From the NCBI GenBank assembly GCA_034926635.1, contig JAYFQX010000023.1, positions 1-58,349 on the forward strand: a DNA stretch of 58,349 nucleotides, in the 5' to 3' direction. Source of the DNA: Christensenella sp034926635. GTDB taxonomy: Bacteria > Bacillota > Clostridia > Christensenellales > Christensenellaceae. The first letter of the stretch is position 1. Each line of letters opens with the position of its first letter. A model generated the notes under the pieces. It had not been told where the DNA came from, did not search any database, and saw only the letters and a list, made by a program, of their open reading frames with translations. Positions 1 through 8,014 of this stretch are shown one piece after another. Both the position numbers and the translations under genes were made by a program.

Positions 1-141
1 AGCGAAGCGGGGATCACAGACGCGGACGCGATCGACAAGATGGCGCCGGATGCACTTGAAACGGCACGCGCATGGGGCGAGGAAGAAGCGTATGGATATA
101 CCGAGCAGGTAATACGCGATATGTTTGCACTCTGCCTGTAA
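1..141 (+). CDS. C-terminal fragment of an unidentified protein
   Basis: The first 46 codons are open in frame 1 and end with TAA at 139-141. The start lies outside the window. The peptide is acidic and Ala-rich and ends in YTEQVIRDMFALCL. I do not recognise the family with confidence. A tail of this kind occurs in iron-containing alcohol or polyol dehydrogenases, but that is a weak resemblance. The gene runs in the same direction as the following sugar importer and is separated from it by about 350 bases, so it is probably a separate transcription unit. Confidence 0.5.
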   Translation, partial: SEAGITDADAIDKMAPDALETARAWGEEEAYGYTEQVIRDMFALCL

Positions 142-193
142 GATTTTGCAAAAGATACCCAGGCGTTCTTAAGGAAGTACATTAGAAATTGCA

Positions 194-248
194 GCTGTCA
201 TCTCCGCATGAGGAAAGAATCGGTTTAAAAAAATGCGGAGATGACAGC
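194..248. repeat. 16-bp perfect inverted repeat in the 142-497 gap
   Basis: Bases 194-209 (GCTGTCATCTCCGCAT) are exactly complementary to 233-248, with a 23-base spacer. The 3' side is followed by AAAAAGTAC and has no T run, so it is not a typical intrinsic terminator. It may be an RNA-stabilising hairpin for the upstream gene or a protein-binding site. I see no gene in the rest of 142-497. A TATAAT at 345-350 is a possible -10 box for the importer operon, but no convincing -35 accompanies it. Confidence 0.6.
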
Positions 249-497
249 AAAAAGTACAATATGTAAAACAGTTAAACAAAAGCAAAAAAAGTGATGTATT
301 CCGACAAAAGAAGCCAAGTTTTTTCGCCCGACAAATTTTATACTTATAATAAAGTAGAAAAATTATACAGGGTTTTACGCAAAACATTATACCGGATGGA
401 ATTTTTAACTGGTAATAATTTTATTCATAGACGGAATCAAGCATCATGTTGTTTCAGTATAAATGCAAACTACCAAATATTGGAGGTACGTTTTTAA

Positions 498-1991
498 ATG
501 AGTGATTATGTATTAGAAATGCATAACATTGAAAAAAGGTTTGGCGGAACCCATGCATTGAAAGATGTCACGATCAAGTTCAAACGTGCGGAAGTAAATG
601 TAATTATGGGTGAAAACGGTGCCGGTAAATCCACGCTGATGCGCATTTTGACAGGCGCACATGCAAAAGATAGCGGCAAGTTGATATATGAGGGGAAAGA
701 AGTAGAAATTCATACGCCTGCAGATGCAAAAGCGCTTGGAATTTCCATGATATACCAGGAGCTGAACCTGGTGCCCTATCTCTCGGTTGCTGAGAACCTG
801 TTTGTCGGCAACGAGCAGCGCAAAGGCCTTTTTGTCGATAAGAAAAAGCAGATTCAGGAAGGCAATCGTGTTATGGAAGAGATCGGCGTAGATATCGATT
901 GCGCAACGATCGTAGATAAGCTTTCCCTGGCAAAGCAGCAAATGGTAGAAATCGCCAAATCAGTTCTGTATGACGCAAAAGTTGTTATTATGGACGAGCC
1001 TACATCTTCTTTGACGGAAATTGAAGTAAACCAATTGTTTAAAGTAATCGAAGATATGAAGAAGAAGGGCGTCACCATCATCTATATTTCGCACAGGATG
1101 GAAGAAATCTTCAAAATAGGCGACAACATCAGTGTTATGCGTGACGGCGAATATGTGGGGCAATGGCCCATTTCCGAAACAGACGAGCAGAGCCTCATAA
1201 AAAATATGGTTGGCAGAACCATTACCAATATGTTCCCGAAAGAGAAAGTGCCGATCGGAGATGTGGTCTTGGAGGTAAAAAACCTTTCTCGGAAAGGTGA
1301 GTTTAACAATGTTAGCTTTTCGGTCCGCAGAGGAGAAATTCTTGGGTTTTCTGGGCTTGTGGGCGCAGGAAGAACAGAGCTTGCCAAAGCAATTTTCGGT
1401 GCGACAAAGCCGGACAGCGGAGAGATTTTTCTGCATGGGGAAAAAGTAAAATTCGGAATGCCGATGGATGCGCTTAAGGCAAAGGTTGCCTACGTTCCCG
1501 AAGACCGAAAGCTCTATGGTCTTAATCTGATCGGTTCTATTAAAGACAACATCACAGTTACATCATGGGATGACCTGACAAAAAGGATTTTTGTAGATGC
1601 CAAGGCTGAAAAAGATTTAAGCCTTCGTATGATCGAAAAACTTGGGATTAAAGTTGCATCGGAAAAGCATCCTGGCAGCAGCCTTTCGGGCGGAAACCAG
1701 CAAAAAGTAGTGCTTGCAAAATTCCTGTCAAAGGATCTGGATGTCTTAATCCTCGATGAGCCTACAAGAGGCGTTGATGTAGGCGCAAAGAGTGAAATTC
1801 ATAAGCTGGTTGTCGAAGCCGCAAGAAATGGCGTTGCCGTTATTATGATTTCGTCCGAGCTTCCTGAAATCCTTGGCATGAGCGACAGAATCATTGTTAT
1901 GCATGAAGGGGATGTTACGGGAGAAGTTGCCGGCGAAGAGGCTTCGCAGGAAATTGTAATGACCTATGCACATAAAACAAAAATGGCATAA
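498..1991 (+). CDS. Sugar ABC transporter ATP-binding protein (RbsA type)
   Basis: This 497-residue protein is the energising subunit of a simple-sugar importer of the ribose/galactose (CUT2) class. It acts at the cytoplasmic face of the membrane. It has two fused nucleotide-binding halves. The first has a Walker A at residues 38-46 (GENGAGKST), a signature LSLAKQQM and a Walker B VVIMDEPTSS. The second has the degenerate P-loop GLVGAGRTE usual in this family, an intact LSGGNQQK signature and ILDEPTRGVDVG. Length is normal for RbsA/MglA. GGAGG precedes the ATG. It is followed after 23 bases by the permease gene, so they are an operon. The substrate cannot be read from the sequence. Confidence 0.93.
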   Translation: MSDYVLEMHNIEKRFGGTHALKDVTIKFKRAEVNVIMGENGAGKSTLMRILTGAHAKDSGKLIYEGKEVEIHTPADAKALGISMIYQELNLVPYLSVAENLFVGNEQRKGLFVDKKKQIQEGNRVMEEIGVDIDCATIVDKLSLAKQQMVEIAKSVLYDAKVVIMDEPTSSLTEIEVNQLFKVIEDMKKKGVTIIYISHRMEEIFKIGDNISVMRDGEYVGQWPISETDEQSLIKNMVGRTITNMFPKEKVPIGDVVLEVKNLSRKGEFNNVSFSVRRGEILGFSGLVGAGRTELAKAIFGATKPDSGEIFLHGEKVKFGMPMDALKAKVAYVPEDRKLYGLNLIGSIKDNITVTSWDDLTKRIFVDAKAEKDLSLRMIEKLGIKVASEKHPGSSLSGGNQQKVVLAKFLSKDLDVLILDEPTRGVDVGAKSEIHKLVVEAARNGVAVIMISSELPEILGMSDRIIVMHEGDVTGEVAGEEASQEIVMTYAHKTKMA

Positions 1992-2014
1992 TTAATATTT
2001 TAAAGGAGAAAACG

Positions 2015-3004
2015 ATGAATAATGCTAAAACAGCCAATAGCGATGTAAAACAGATGTCCATTGGCAAGAAAATAGTAGCGTTTCCGCAATTCGGTATTTT
2101 AATAGTCTTTATAGGTCTTATCATTGTGCTTGGATGCGCTGCCGGAAGGGTGTTTTTAACACCGGATAACTTCGTCAACATTTTACGTCAAACTTCGGCA
2201 CAGTTAATTGTTGCGGCAGGGATGACCTTTGTACTGATTTTGGGAGGGATCGATTTATCCGTCGGTTCTATTGCGAATCTTTGCGGAACGTTATCCGCGG
2301 GCTTTATCGTAAACGCAGGTATGCCGATGTTCCCGGCGATTCTGTTGGCGATTCTCATTGGTCTTGGTCTTGGGGCGCTCAATGGTATCGTAATTGCAAA
2401 GCTGAACATACAGCCTTTTATCATGACGCTTGCGATGATGAGTTCTGCAAAAGGTCTGGCGCTTTTGTACTCGGGTGGTAAGCCAATTTCCGGACTTCCC
2501 GCAGAATATGTGGACATGGGGCGTGGAAATGTCGGCGCAGTCCCGATTATCTCTATCATTATGATCGCAGTTGTAGTCGTTTTGTGGCTGGTACTTGCAA
2601 GAAGCAGGTTCGGACGGCGGATCTATGCGGCAGGCGGTAACGAGGAATGTGCAAGGCTTTCCGGTATTAACATTGATAAAATTAAAATCTCAACCTATAT
2701 GATCTGCGCCTTTTGTGCGGCACTGACAGGTATTGTGTTTACAGCACGTATCGGTTCGGCACAGCCCGCAACGGCAGAAGGCCTGGAAATGGATGCAATC
2801 TCGGCTGTTGTACTCGGCGGTACTACGCTTACCGGTGGTAAGGGATACATGCTTGGTACGATTATCGGCGCATTCTTCCTGATCGTTCTTACAAACGGCT
2901 TTAACATCGTAGGTTTATCATCTTATTGGCAGCAAGTTTTGAAGGGCGTCATCCTGGTTGTGGCAGTAGTGCTTTATACCAAGGCTTCCAAAGCCAGCAT
3001 GTAA
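2015..3004 (+). CDS. Sugar ABC transporter permease (RbsC type)
   Basis: This 329-residue, very hydrophobic protein is the membrane channel subunit of the importer and belongs to the BPD_transp_2 family with RbsC, XylH and AraH. Family hallmarks are visible: a GGIDLSVGS segment near residues 72-80, GINIDKIK in the cytoplasmic loop, and the AVVLGGTTLTGGKG stretch late in the protein. AAAGGAGA lies just upstream of the ATG. It sits between the ATPase and binding-protein genes in the order A-C-B. The permease should form a homodimer with two copies of the ATPase. Confidence 0.93.
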   Translation: MNNAKTANSDVKQMSIGKKIVAFPQFGILIVFIGLIIVLGCAAGRVFLTPDNFVNILRQTSAQLIVAAGMTFVLILGGIDLSVGSIANLCGTLSAGFIVNAGMPMFPAILLAILIGLGLGALNGIVIAKLNIQPFIMTLAMMSSAKGLALLYSGGKPISGLPAEYVDMGRGNVGAVPIISIIMIAVVVVLWLVLARSRFGRRIYAAGGNEECARLSGINIDKIKISTYMICAFCAALTGIVFTARIGSAQPATAEGLEMDAISAVVLGGTTLTGGKGYMLGTIIGAFFLIVLTNGFNIVGLSSYWQQVLKGVILVVAVVLYTKASKASM

Positions 3005-3082
3005 AACATATAAAATATTATGTTACAAACATATAAATAAGTTTGCCAAAAGGCAGAAAAAAATATTTGGAGGAAAATCTAT

Positions 3083-4162
3083 ATGAAAAAAGTCTTATTG
3101 ATTGCACTTTGTGTAGTAATGGCGCTTTCGTGCTTTGCATTCACATCTTGCGCAAACAACAATGCAACACAGTCCGCAGCAGAAGAATCTGTTGCTGCAA
3201 CAGAGCCCGCAGCAGAAGAATCCGCTGCTACAACAGAGTCCGCAGCAGAAGGCACAAAAACGATCGGTGTTTCCATGATGACGTTCGAGCATCCTTTCTT
3301 CTCTGATATGCTGGCGCAGATCAGATCCATGGCGGAAGAAAACGGTTACACGGTTGTTAGCGCTGATGCGAACCAGGATCCGACAAAGCAGCTCAATGAT
3401 ATTAACGATATGATCGTAAGCGGCGTTGATGTACTGTTCATTAACCCGGTTGACTCTGCGGCAATTGGTTCTGCTGTAAAAGACGCAAACGACAAAGATA
3501 TCCCGGTATTCTGTATTGATACCACTTCTGATGAAGGGGAACTTACTTCTTTCGTAGCTTCTGATAATACAGAAATGGGAAGAATTGACGCGAAGAAAGT
3601 TGTAGAAGCTCTGAAAACAAAGAATGGCGAAGAAAAAGGATCAGTTCTGGCGGTTGTATATCCGCAGGCTTCTTCCACAAGGGACAGAGAAGCTGGTTTT
3701 GACGAAGTTATGGCTCAATATCCGAACATCACAATCGAAAAAACTTCTCCGATCTCCATTTCTTCCGATGATGGTTATTCGCTGATGCAGGATAAACTCT
3801 CCGCATATGCTGTTGGTGATCTCGATGTAATCTATTCCATTACTGCTCCTGTAACGGTAGGCATCATCGGTGCAATCGACACAGCGGGAAGAACCGACAT
3901 TCTGCTTGTTGGTACAGATGAAGACGATGCAATCTTTGACAAAATGAAAGAAGACGGCACCTATGTTCTGGGAACGGTTGTACAGTATCCTACAGAAATC
4001 GCAAAATATGCATTTGAAGCATATCAGAAAACTCTGAAGGGTGAAAAGGTTGATGCGGAAACATTTGTTCCTGTAAAAGCGATCACCACAACTGCAGAAG
4101 TAGAAGAATTCCAGAAGTATAAAGAAGACTATCGTAAAGCATTGGCAGCGTACTATAACTAA
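3083..4162 (+). CDS. Sugar ABC transporter substrate-binding lipoprotein (RbsB type)
   Basis: This 359-residue extracytoplasmic receptor delivers a sugar to the RbsA/RbsC-like pair upstream. It has a lipoprotein signal peptide with a lipidation cysteine at residue 23 (FTSC). A linker rich in Ala, Glu, Ser and Thr follows and is built from 33-bp tandem DNA repeats. The periplasmic-binding-protein type 1 fold starts near residue 55 (TIGVSMMTFEHPFF). ASSTRDREAGF and an LVGTDEDDA hinge segment are typical of the RbsB/ALS-binding group. The start has TTTGGAGGA seven bases upstream. The ligand is unknown. Confidence 0.92.
   Translation: MKKVLLIALCVVMALSCFAFTSCANNNATQSAAEESVAATEPAAEESAATTESAAEGTKTIGVSMMTFEHPFFSDMLAQIRSMAEENGYTVVSADANQDPTKQLNDINDMIVSGVDVLFINPVDSAAIGSAVKDANDKDIPVFCIDTTSDEGELTSFVASDNTEMGRIDAKKVVEALKTKNGEEKGSVLAVVYPQASSTRDREAGFDEVMAQYPNITIEKTSPISISSDDGYSLMQDKLSAYAVGDLDVIYSITAPVTVGIIGAIDTAGRTDILLVGTDEDDAIFDKMKEDGTYVLGTVVQYPTEIAKYAFEAYQKTLKGEKVDAETFVPVKAITTTAEVEEFQKYKEDYRKALAAYYN
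3176..3250 (+). repeat. 33-bp tandem repeat encoding the lipoprotein linker
   Basis: Two adjacent 33-bp units (3176-3208 and 3209-3241) plus a partial third begin with GCAGCAGAAG. They encode the repeated peptide AAEES.AATE just after the lipidation cysteine. Such linkers tether a binding domain to the membrane, and the copy number can change by slippage. Confidence 0.7.
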
Positions 4163-4229
4163 AGTATTTAATAGAATGGTGTAATTGTTGATTCGGTTAC
4201 ATTGTAAATAAGTTTAAGATGACGGGGCG

Positions 4230-4266
4230 GGCTAATACCGGTTTGACCGGTATTAGCCTTGCTTCT
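4230..4266 (+). terminator. Hairpin downstream of the sugar importer operon
   Basis: A perfect 12-bp stem (GGCTAATACCGG at 4230-4241 with CCGGTATTAGCC at 4247-4258) has a 5-base loop and is followed by TTGCTTCT. The tail is only moderately T-rich, so this is a weak intrinsic terminator or a 3' end stabiliser. Confidence 0.6.
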
Positions 4267-4291
4267 ACCAAGGGTATATTTTAAAAAATGC

Positions 4292-4441
4292 ATGGCTGGT
4301 CCCACCACCAAAAATTTGATTGATACAGTATCTAAAAAATCGCAAAGCGAAGATAGCAAGAAACATGATACAAACGAAACAAAAACATCAAAGAGTGCCG
4401 TAATATCAAAGGATATGATTGATGATATAATCGCGGGTTAA
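4292..4441 (+). CDS. Doubtful 49-residue hydrophilic open frame
   Basis: An ATG at 4292 opens 49 codons ending in MIDDIIAG. The product is rich in Lys, Ser, Thr and Asp and has no recognisable domain. No good ribosome-binding site lies at normal distance; the nearest purine run, AGGG, is about 18 bases away. It occupies part of a 454-base gap between the importer and the dehydrogenase operon. It could be a remnant or chance. Otherwise I see only the hairpin at 4230-4258 in this gap. Confidence 0.2.
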   Translation: MAGPTTKNLIDTVSKKSQSEDSKKHDTNETKTSKSAVISKDMIDDIIAG

Positions 4442-4616
4442 TAAACAACATAACGTTAAAAGCTGCATGACAACCAAAAGATGGAATCCAGCAGCGCGGC
4501 GCCTGAGATTGTGAAAAAAATGAATAGAAAATATAAAATTATATAAGAACAAAGTTTTGATTAATACTGGAAACAATTTAAAAATAAAATAACACATTTT
4601 AGCAGGAGGTTTTAAA

Positions 4617-5588
4617 ATGAAACAAGACAAAGAAACATTGTTGAAAATCTATCGTAATATGCTTGCGATCCGTAAGTTTGAGTATGCGGCCCGTGAACTA
4701 TATGCAAACGGATTACTGCTGGGCGGCGCACATCTGTACGCAGGGGAAGAAGCCATTGCGACAGGGGTATGCAGCGTACTCAATGATAATGACTTTATTA
4801 CCAGCACGCACAGGGGACATGGTCACCTGATCGCAAAAGGCGGAGACCTCAAGCTGATGATGGCAGAGCTGGCAGGAAAAGCAACAGGCTACTGCAAAGG
4901 CAAGGGCGGATCCATGCATATCTGCGATATGGATCTTGGGATTTTGGGCTCAAACGGTATTGTCGGCGCAGGACTGCCAATTGCGGTCGGCGCAGGTTAT
5001 GCGTGCAAATCGTTTGACAAAGGACAGGTCAGCGTCTGCTTCTTTGGTGACGGCGCTTCAAACCGCGGTACCTTCCACGAGAGCATCACGCTAGCAGCTG
5101 CGTACAATCTGCCGGTCATCTATGTACTGGAAAACAATTTCTACGGTATTTCAGGAAGCCAGAGAAAGCTGACAAAGCTTGTAAATCTTTCCGATCGTGC
5201 AAAAGCATACGGGATTCCCGGAGAGACCGCAGACGGCAATGATGTTGAGGCAGTCGTAGCAGCAACAAAGCGTGCGGTAGACAGAGCGCGCAAGGGCGAA
5301 GGACCGACACTGCTTGAATTTAAAACATGGCGTCATTTCGGACACTTTGAAGGAGACCCGGATGAAAAGCAGTTCATTTACAGGGATAAAGCAGAGCATG
5401 AAGAATGGCTGAAAAAAGATCCGATTCCGCGTTACCAGGCGAAGCTCGTAGCTGATAAGGTTGCGACACAGAAGGAACTGGACGAGATCGAAAAGAAGGT
5501 CGACGAAGAGATCGCGACAGCCACCAAATTTGCAGAAGACAGCCCGTATCCGGATGTATCCACATTGACGGAAGACGTATATGCGTAA
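4617..5588 (+). CDS. acoA: Acetoin/2-oxoacid dehydrogenase E1 component, alpha subunit
   Basis: This 323-residue thiamine-diphosphate enzyme subunit catalyses the oxidative cleavage step of acetoin or a 2-oxoacid and loads the acyl group on lipoamide. STHRGHGH (residues 63-70), KGKGGSMHI (94-102) and the ThDP motif GDGAS..GTFHES..LA...LP ending in ENN (144-174) are all present. This sequence style is closest to AcoA and other short E1 alpha proteins. An AGGAGG lies just before the ATG. It begins a tight four-gene operon with E1 beta, E2 and E3. No acoR or acoX neighbour is present, so pyruvate or another oxoacid remains possible as substrate. Confidence 0.88.
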   Translation: MKQDKETLLKIYRNMLAIRKFEYAARELYANGLLLGGAHLYAGEEAIATGVCSVLNDNDFITSTHRGHGHLIAKGGDLKLMMAELAGKATGYCKGKGGSMHICDMDLGILGSNGIVGAGLPIAVGAGYACKSFDKGQVSVCFFGDGASNRGTFHESITLAAAYNLPVIYVLENNFYGISGSQRKLTKLVNLSDRAKAYGIPGETADGNDVEAVVAATKRAVDRARKGEGPTLLEFKTWRHFGHFEGDPDEKQFIYRDKAEHEEWLKKDPIPRYQAKLVADKVATQKELDEIEKKVDEEIATATKFAEDSPYPDVSTLTEDVYA

Positions 5589-5633
5589 TGGCTGGGGATT
5601 TTGCAAAAAATTTATGAATTAAGGAGAGATACG

Positions 5634-6608
5634 ATGGAAAAGATGTTATATGGCGTTGCGCTCAAAACGGGCATGGAAAACGAAATGAAAAAAGACCCGA
5701 TGGTCTTTGTAGCAGGAGAAGACGTAGGAAAATACGGCGGGTGCTTTGGACAGACAAAAGGATTATTTGAAGAATTTGGTCCTCAACGAGTAATGGATAC
5801 ACCGATCAGTGAAACGGCGATCATTGGACTTGGTTGTGGTGCTGCCGCAGCAGGAATGCGTCCGATCGTAGAATTGATGTATATTGACTTTGCAGGCGTT
5901 GCGATGGACGAAATCATGAACCAGGTAGCAAAGATGCGTTATATGTTCGGCGGGAAATGCAAGATGCCGCTGGTCATCCGTGCATCCTGCGGCGCTGGCT
6001 GCAGACTTGCGGCGCAGCATTCGCAGATGCTGGAATCCATGTTTACGCACATTCCGGGTCTGAAGGTTGTTTGCCCGGCGACTCCGGCAGATGCAAAGGG
6101 TTTAATGCAGCAGGCTGTCCGCGATGACAATCCGGTATTATATCTGGAAAATAAGTCCCTTCTCAACAGCCTAGAAGGCGAAGTTCCGGATGGAGATTAT
6201 TATGTACCGTTTGGAAAAGCGAACATTTTGAGGGAAGGTACAGATATCACGATCATTGCTTGGAGCATGATGGTTCACAAGGCAATGGAAGCAGCGGAAG
6301 AACTTGCAAAACAAGGCGTAAGTGCAGAAGTCATCGACCCCAGGACGCTTGTTCCGTTTGATAAGGAAGCGCTGTTCAATTCCATTAAAAAGACGCATCG
6401 TCTTGCGATTGTGCAGGAAGATACGCGTACATCGGGTTTTGCTTCGGAAATCGTTACGATGGTTGCAGAGACCTGCATTGACGAGCTGGAAGAAAACGTG
6501 ATTCGTATTACAGCGCCGGATTGCCCGGTTCCGTATAGCCCGGTTCTGGAAGACGCATATATACCGAGCAGCGAGAGAATCGTAAAAGAAATCATGGAAA
6601 TATTCTGA
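5634..6608 (+). CDS. acoB: Acetoin/2-oxoacid dehydrogenase E1 component, beta subunit
   Basis: This 324-residue partner of the preceding subunit completes the alpha2-beta2 E1 enzyme. It has the transketolase-like pyrimidine-binding half (FVAGEDVGKYGG near residue 24; PISETAIIGLG) and the C-terminal transketolase half (VIDPRTLVPFD and VQEDTRTSGF). I chose the ATG at 5634 because AAGGAGAG sits 5-8 bases upstream. An in-frame ATG at 5601 has no such site and would add 11 unusual residues. The gene starts 45 bases after the alpha subunit ends. Confidence 0.9.
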   Translation: MEKMLYGVALKTGMENEMKKDPMVFVAGEDVGKYGGCFGQTKGLFEEFGPQRVMDTPISETAIIGLGCGAAAAGMRPIVELMYIDFAGVAMDEIMNQVAKMRYMFGGKCKMPLVIRASCGAGCRLAAQHSQMLESMFTHIPGLKVVCPATPADAKGLMQQAVRDDNPVLYLENKSLLNSLEGEVPDGDYYVPFGKANILREGTDITIIAWSMMVHKAMEAAEELAKQGVSAEVIDPRTLVPFDKEALFNSIKKTHRLAIVQEDTRTSGFASEIVTMVAETCIDELEENVIRITAPDCPVPYSPVLEDAYIPSSERIVKEIMEIF

Positions 6609-6634
6609 GCATCAGTTTTAATGGGAGAAAAACA

Positions 6635-8002
6635 ATGTCTAAAAAAATAGCAATACAGAGAATGGGCCAGACCATGAAAGAAGGCACAGTCATTCGGTGG
6701 CTCAAAAACAACGGAGATGCGGTAAAAGCCGGGGATTCTCTTTATGAGATGGAATACGACAAAGCATCCACGGATATCACGGCGCCGATCGACGGTACAT
6801 TGCAGATCATTGAAGAAGCAGGCGGAACCTTTCCCGTTGGTACGGTGGTAGGAATGATTTATGCGGAAGGGGAAAAGGTAGCGCAGCAGCCTGCGGCTAC
6901 AGCTCCCATGAAAGCACAAGAGGCGGTAATTTCGGCGCCTGTGGAACAAACTGCAGAAAAACGCGCGTATAAGGCTTCCGCTTCAGTAAAGCGCGCTGCA
7001 AGACAGAAAAATATCGACCTTGCAATGGTTGTACCGGCAGATGGCGTACGGATCACAGAAAAAGATCTGGAAGATTTTGAAGCAAAGGGTAAAGAGGCAG
7101 TCACAAGTGAGACTCCTAAAATAAATGCTTCTCCTCTTGCAAAAAAGATGGCCAGAAAACTGGGGATAGACCTTGCGGACGTAACGGCGAGCAGCGCAAA
7201 TGGACGGATTTCTTCGGAAGACGTCGTCGCGTTTGCGTCAGCCGGAGAAAGCGATGCACCGCAGCAGCCTGCGGCGACGGAAACGTTGCAGGACGCTGCG
7301 GAAACGTTGCAGGAAGATAGACGCGTTCCGTTAAGCGGCATGAGGAAAGCCATTACGCGTAATATGAAAGCTAGCTATTTTGGCGCGCCGGTGGTAACCT
7401 ATTCAACGGATATTGATATGACGCAGTTTTTGGCAATGCGCAGTGATTTGAACAGCGAGTATGAGCAGCAGGGGATCAAAGTCAGTGTAAATGATCTTTT
7501 GATCAAGGCGGTCGCCAAGGCACTTGAAAAATCGCCGAACATCAACGTGAGCCTGGAAAATGAGGAGACTTTGGTTTATCGTTCGCAGGTGAATGTTGGG
7601 ATGGCGGTAGCAGTAGACGGTGGTCTTGTGGTTCCGGTTGTGAAAGACGCAAACAAGAAAACCCCGGGCGAAATTGCTCGCTGCACAAAGGAACTTGTGG
7701 AAAAAGCGCGCACGGGAAAACTCTCCGGCGATGAGATGTCCGGCGGTACCTTTACGGTTTCAAACCTCGGAAGCAAAGGTGTGGATATGTTTACGCCTAT
7801 CATCAGCCCACCGGAATCTGCAATTTTGGGAATCGGTCGTGCTGTAGAAAAAGCGGTGGTATGCAATGGCGAGATTGCTGTGAAACCAATGATGGTGATC
7901 AGTCTTACCGCAGATCACAGAGTAATTGATGGCGCTCCAGCAGCTGATTTTATGCAGGTACTTAAAACAATTGTAGAAAAACCAGCATTGATGTTCGTGT
8001 AA
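6635..8002 (+). CDS. acoC: Dihydrolipoamide acyltransferase E2, with two peripheral-subunit-binding-like segments
   Basis: This 455-residue core subunit transfers the acyl group from lipoamide to CoA. The lipoyl domain spans about residues 1-80, with the lipoylated lysine at 43 (EYDKAST). Two separate segments then resemble the E3/E1-binding motif: residues 114-148 (KASASVKRAARQKNIDL, then GVRITEKDLEDF) and 164-201 (NASPLAKKMARKLGIDL, then GRISSEDVVAF). Most E2 proteins from this type of operon have one. The catalytic domain follows from about 228 and carries HRVIDG with the active-site His near 428. Ala/Pro/Gln-rich linkers separate the domains. GGGAGAA precedes the ATG. Confidence 0.9.
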   Translation: MSKKIAIQRMGQTMKEGTVIRWLKNNGDAVKAGDSLYEMEYDKASTDITAPIDGTLQIIEEAGGTFPVGTVVGMIYAEGEKVAQQPAATAPMKAQEAVISAPVEQTAEKRAYKASASVKRAARQKNIDLAMVVPADGVRITEKDLEDFEAKGKEAVTSETPKINASPLAKKMARKLGIDLADVTASSANGRISSEDVVAFASAGESDAPQQPAATETLQDAAETLQEDRRVPLSGMRKAITRNMKASYFGAPVVTYSTDIDMTQFLAMRSDLNSEYEQQGIKVSVNDLLIKAVAKALEKSPNINVSLENEETLVYRSQVNVGMAVAVDGGLVVPVVKDANKKTPGEIARCTKELVEKARTGKLSGDEMSGGTFTVSNLGSKGVDMFTPIISPPESAILGIGRAVEKAVVCNGEIAVKPMMVISLTADHRVIDGAPAADFMQVLKTIVEKPALMFV

Positions 8003-8014
8003 AGAGGAGACAAA

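Noticed and set aside
374..383. TTTACGCAAA, one base from the LacI-type operator, upstream of the first sugar importer
   Set aside because: There is no -10 box in the position seen at the two convincing sites and no second copy nearby. One-mismatch matches also occur in coding DNA (18755-18764 in ilvN; 40244-40253 in the isomerase gene), so chance is likely.
169..387. 72-codon minus-strand open frame, Phe/Cys-rich, before the first importer
   Set aside because: It overlaps the inverted repeat and has low-complexity composition typical of A+T-rich non-coding DNA.
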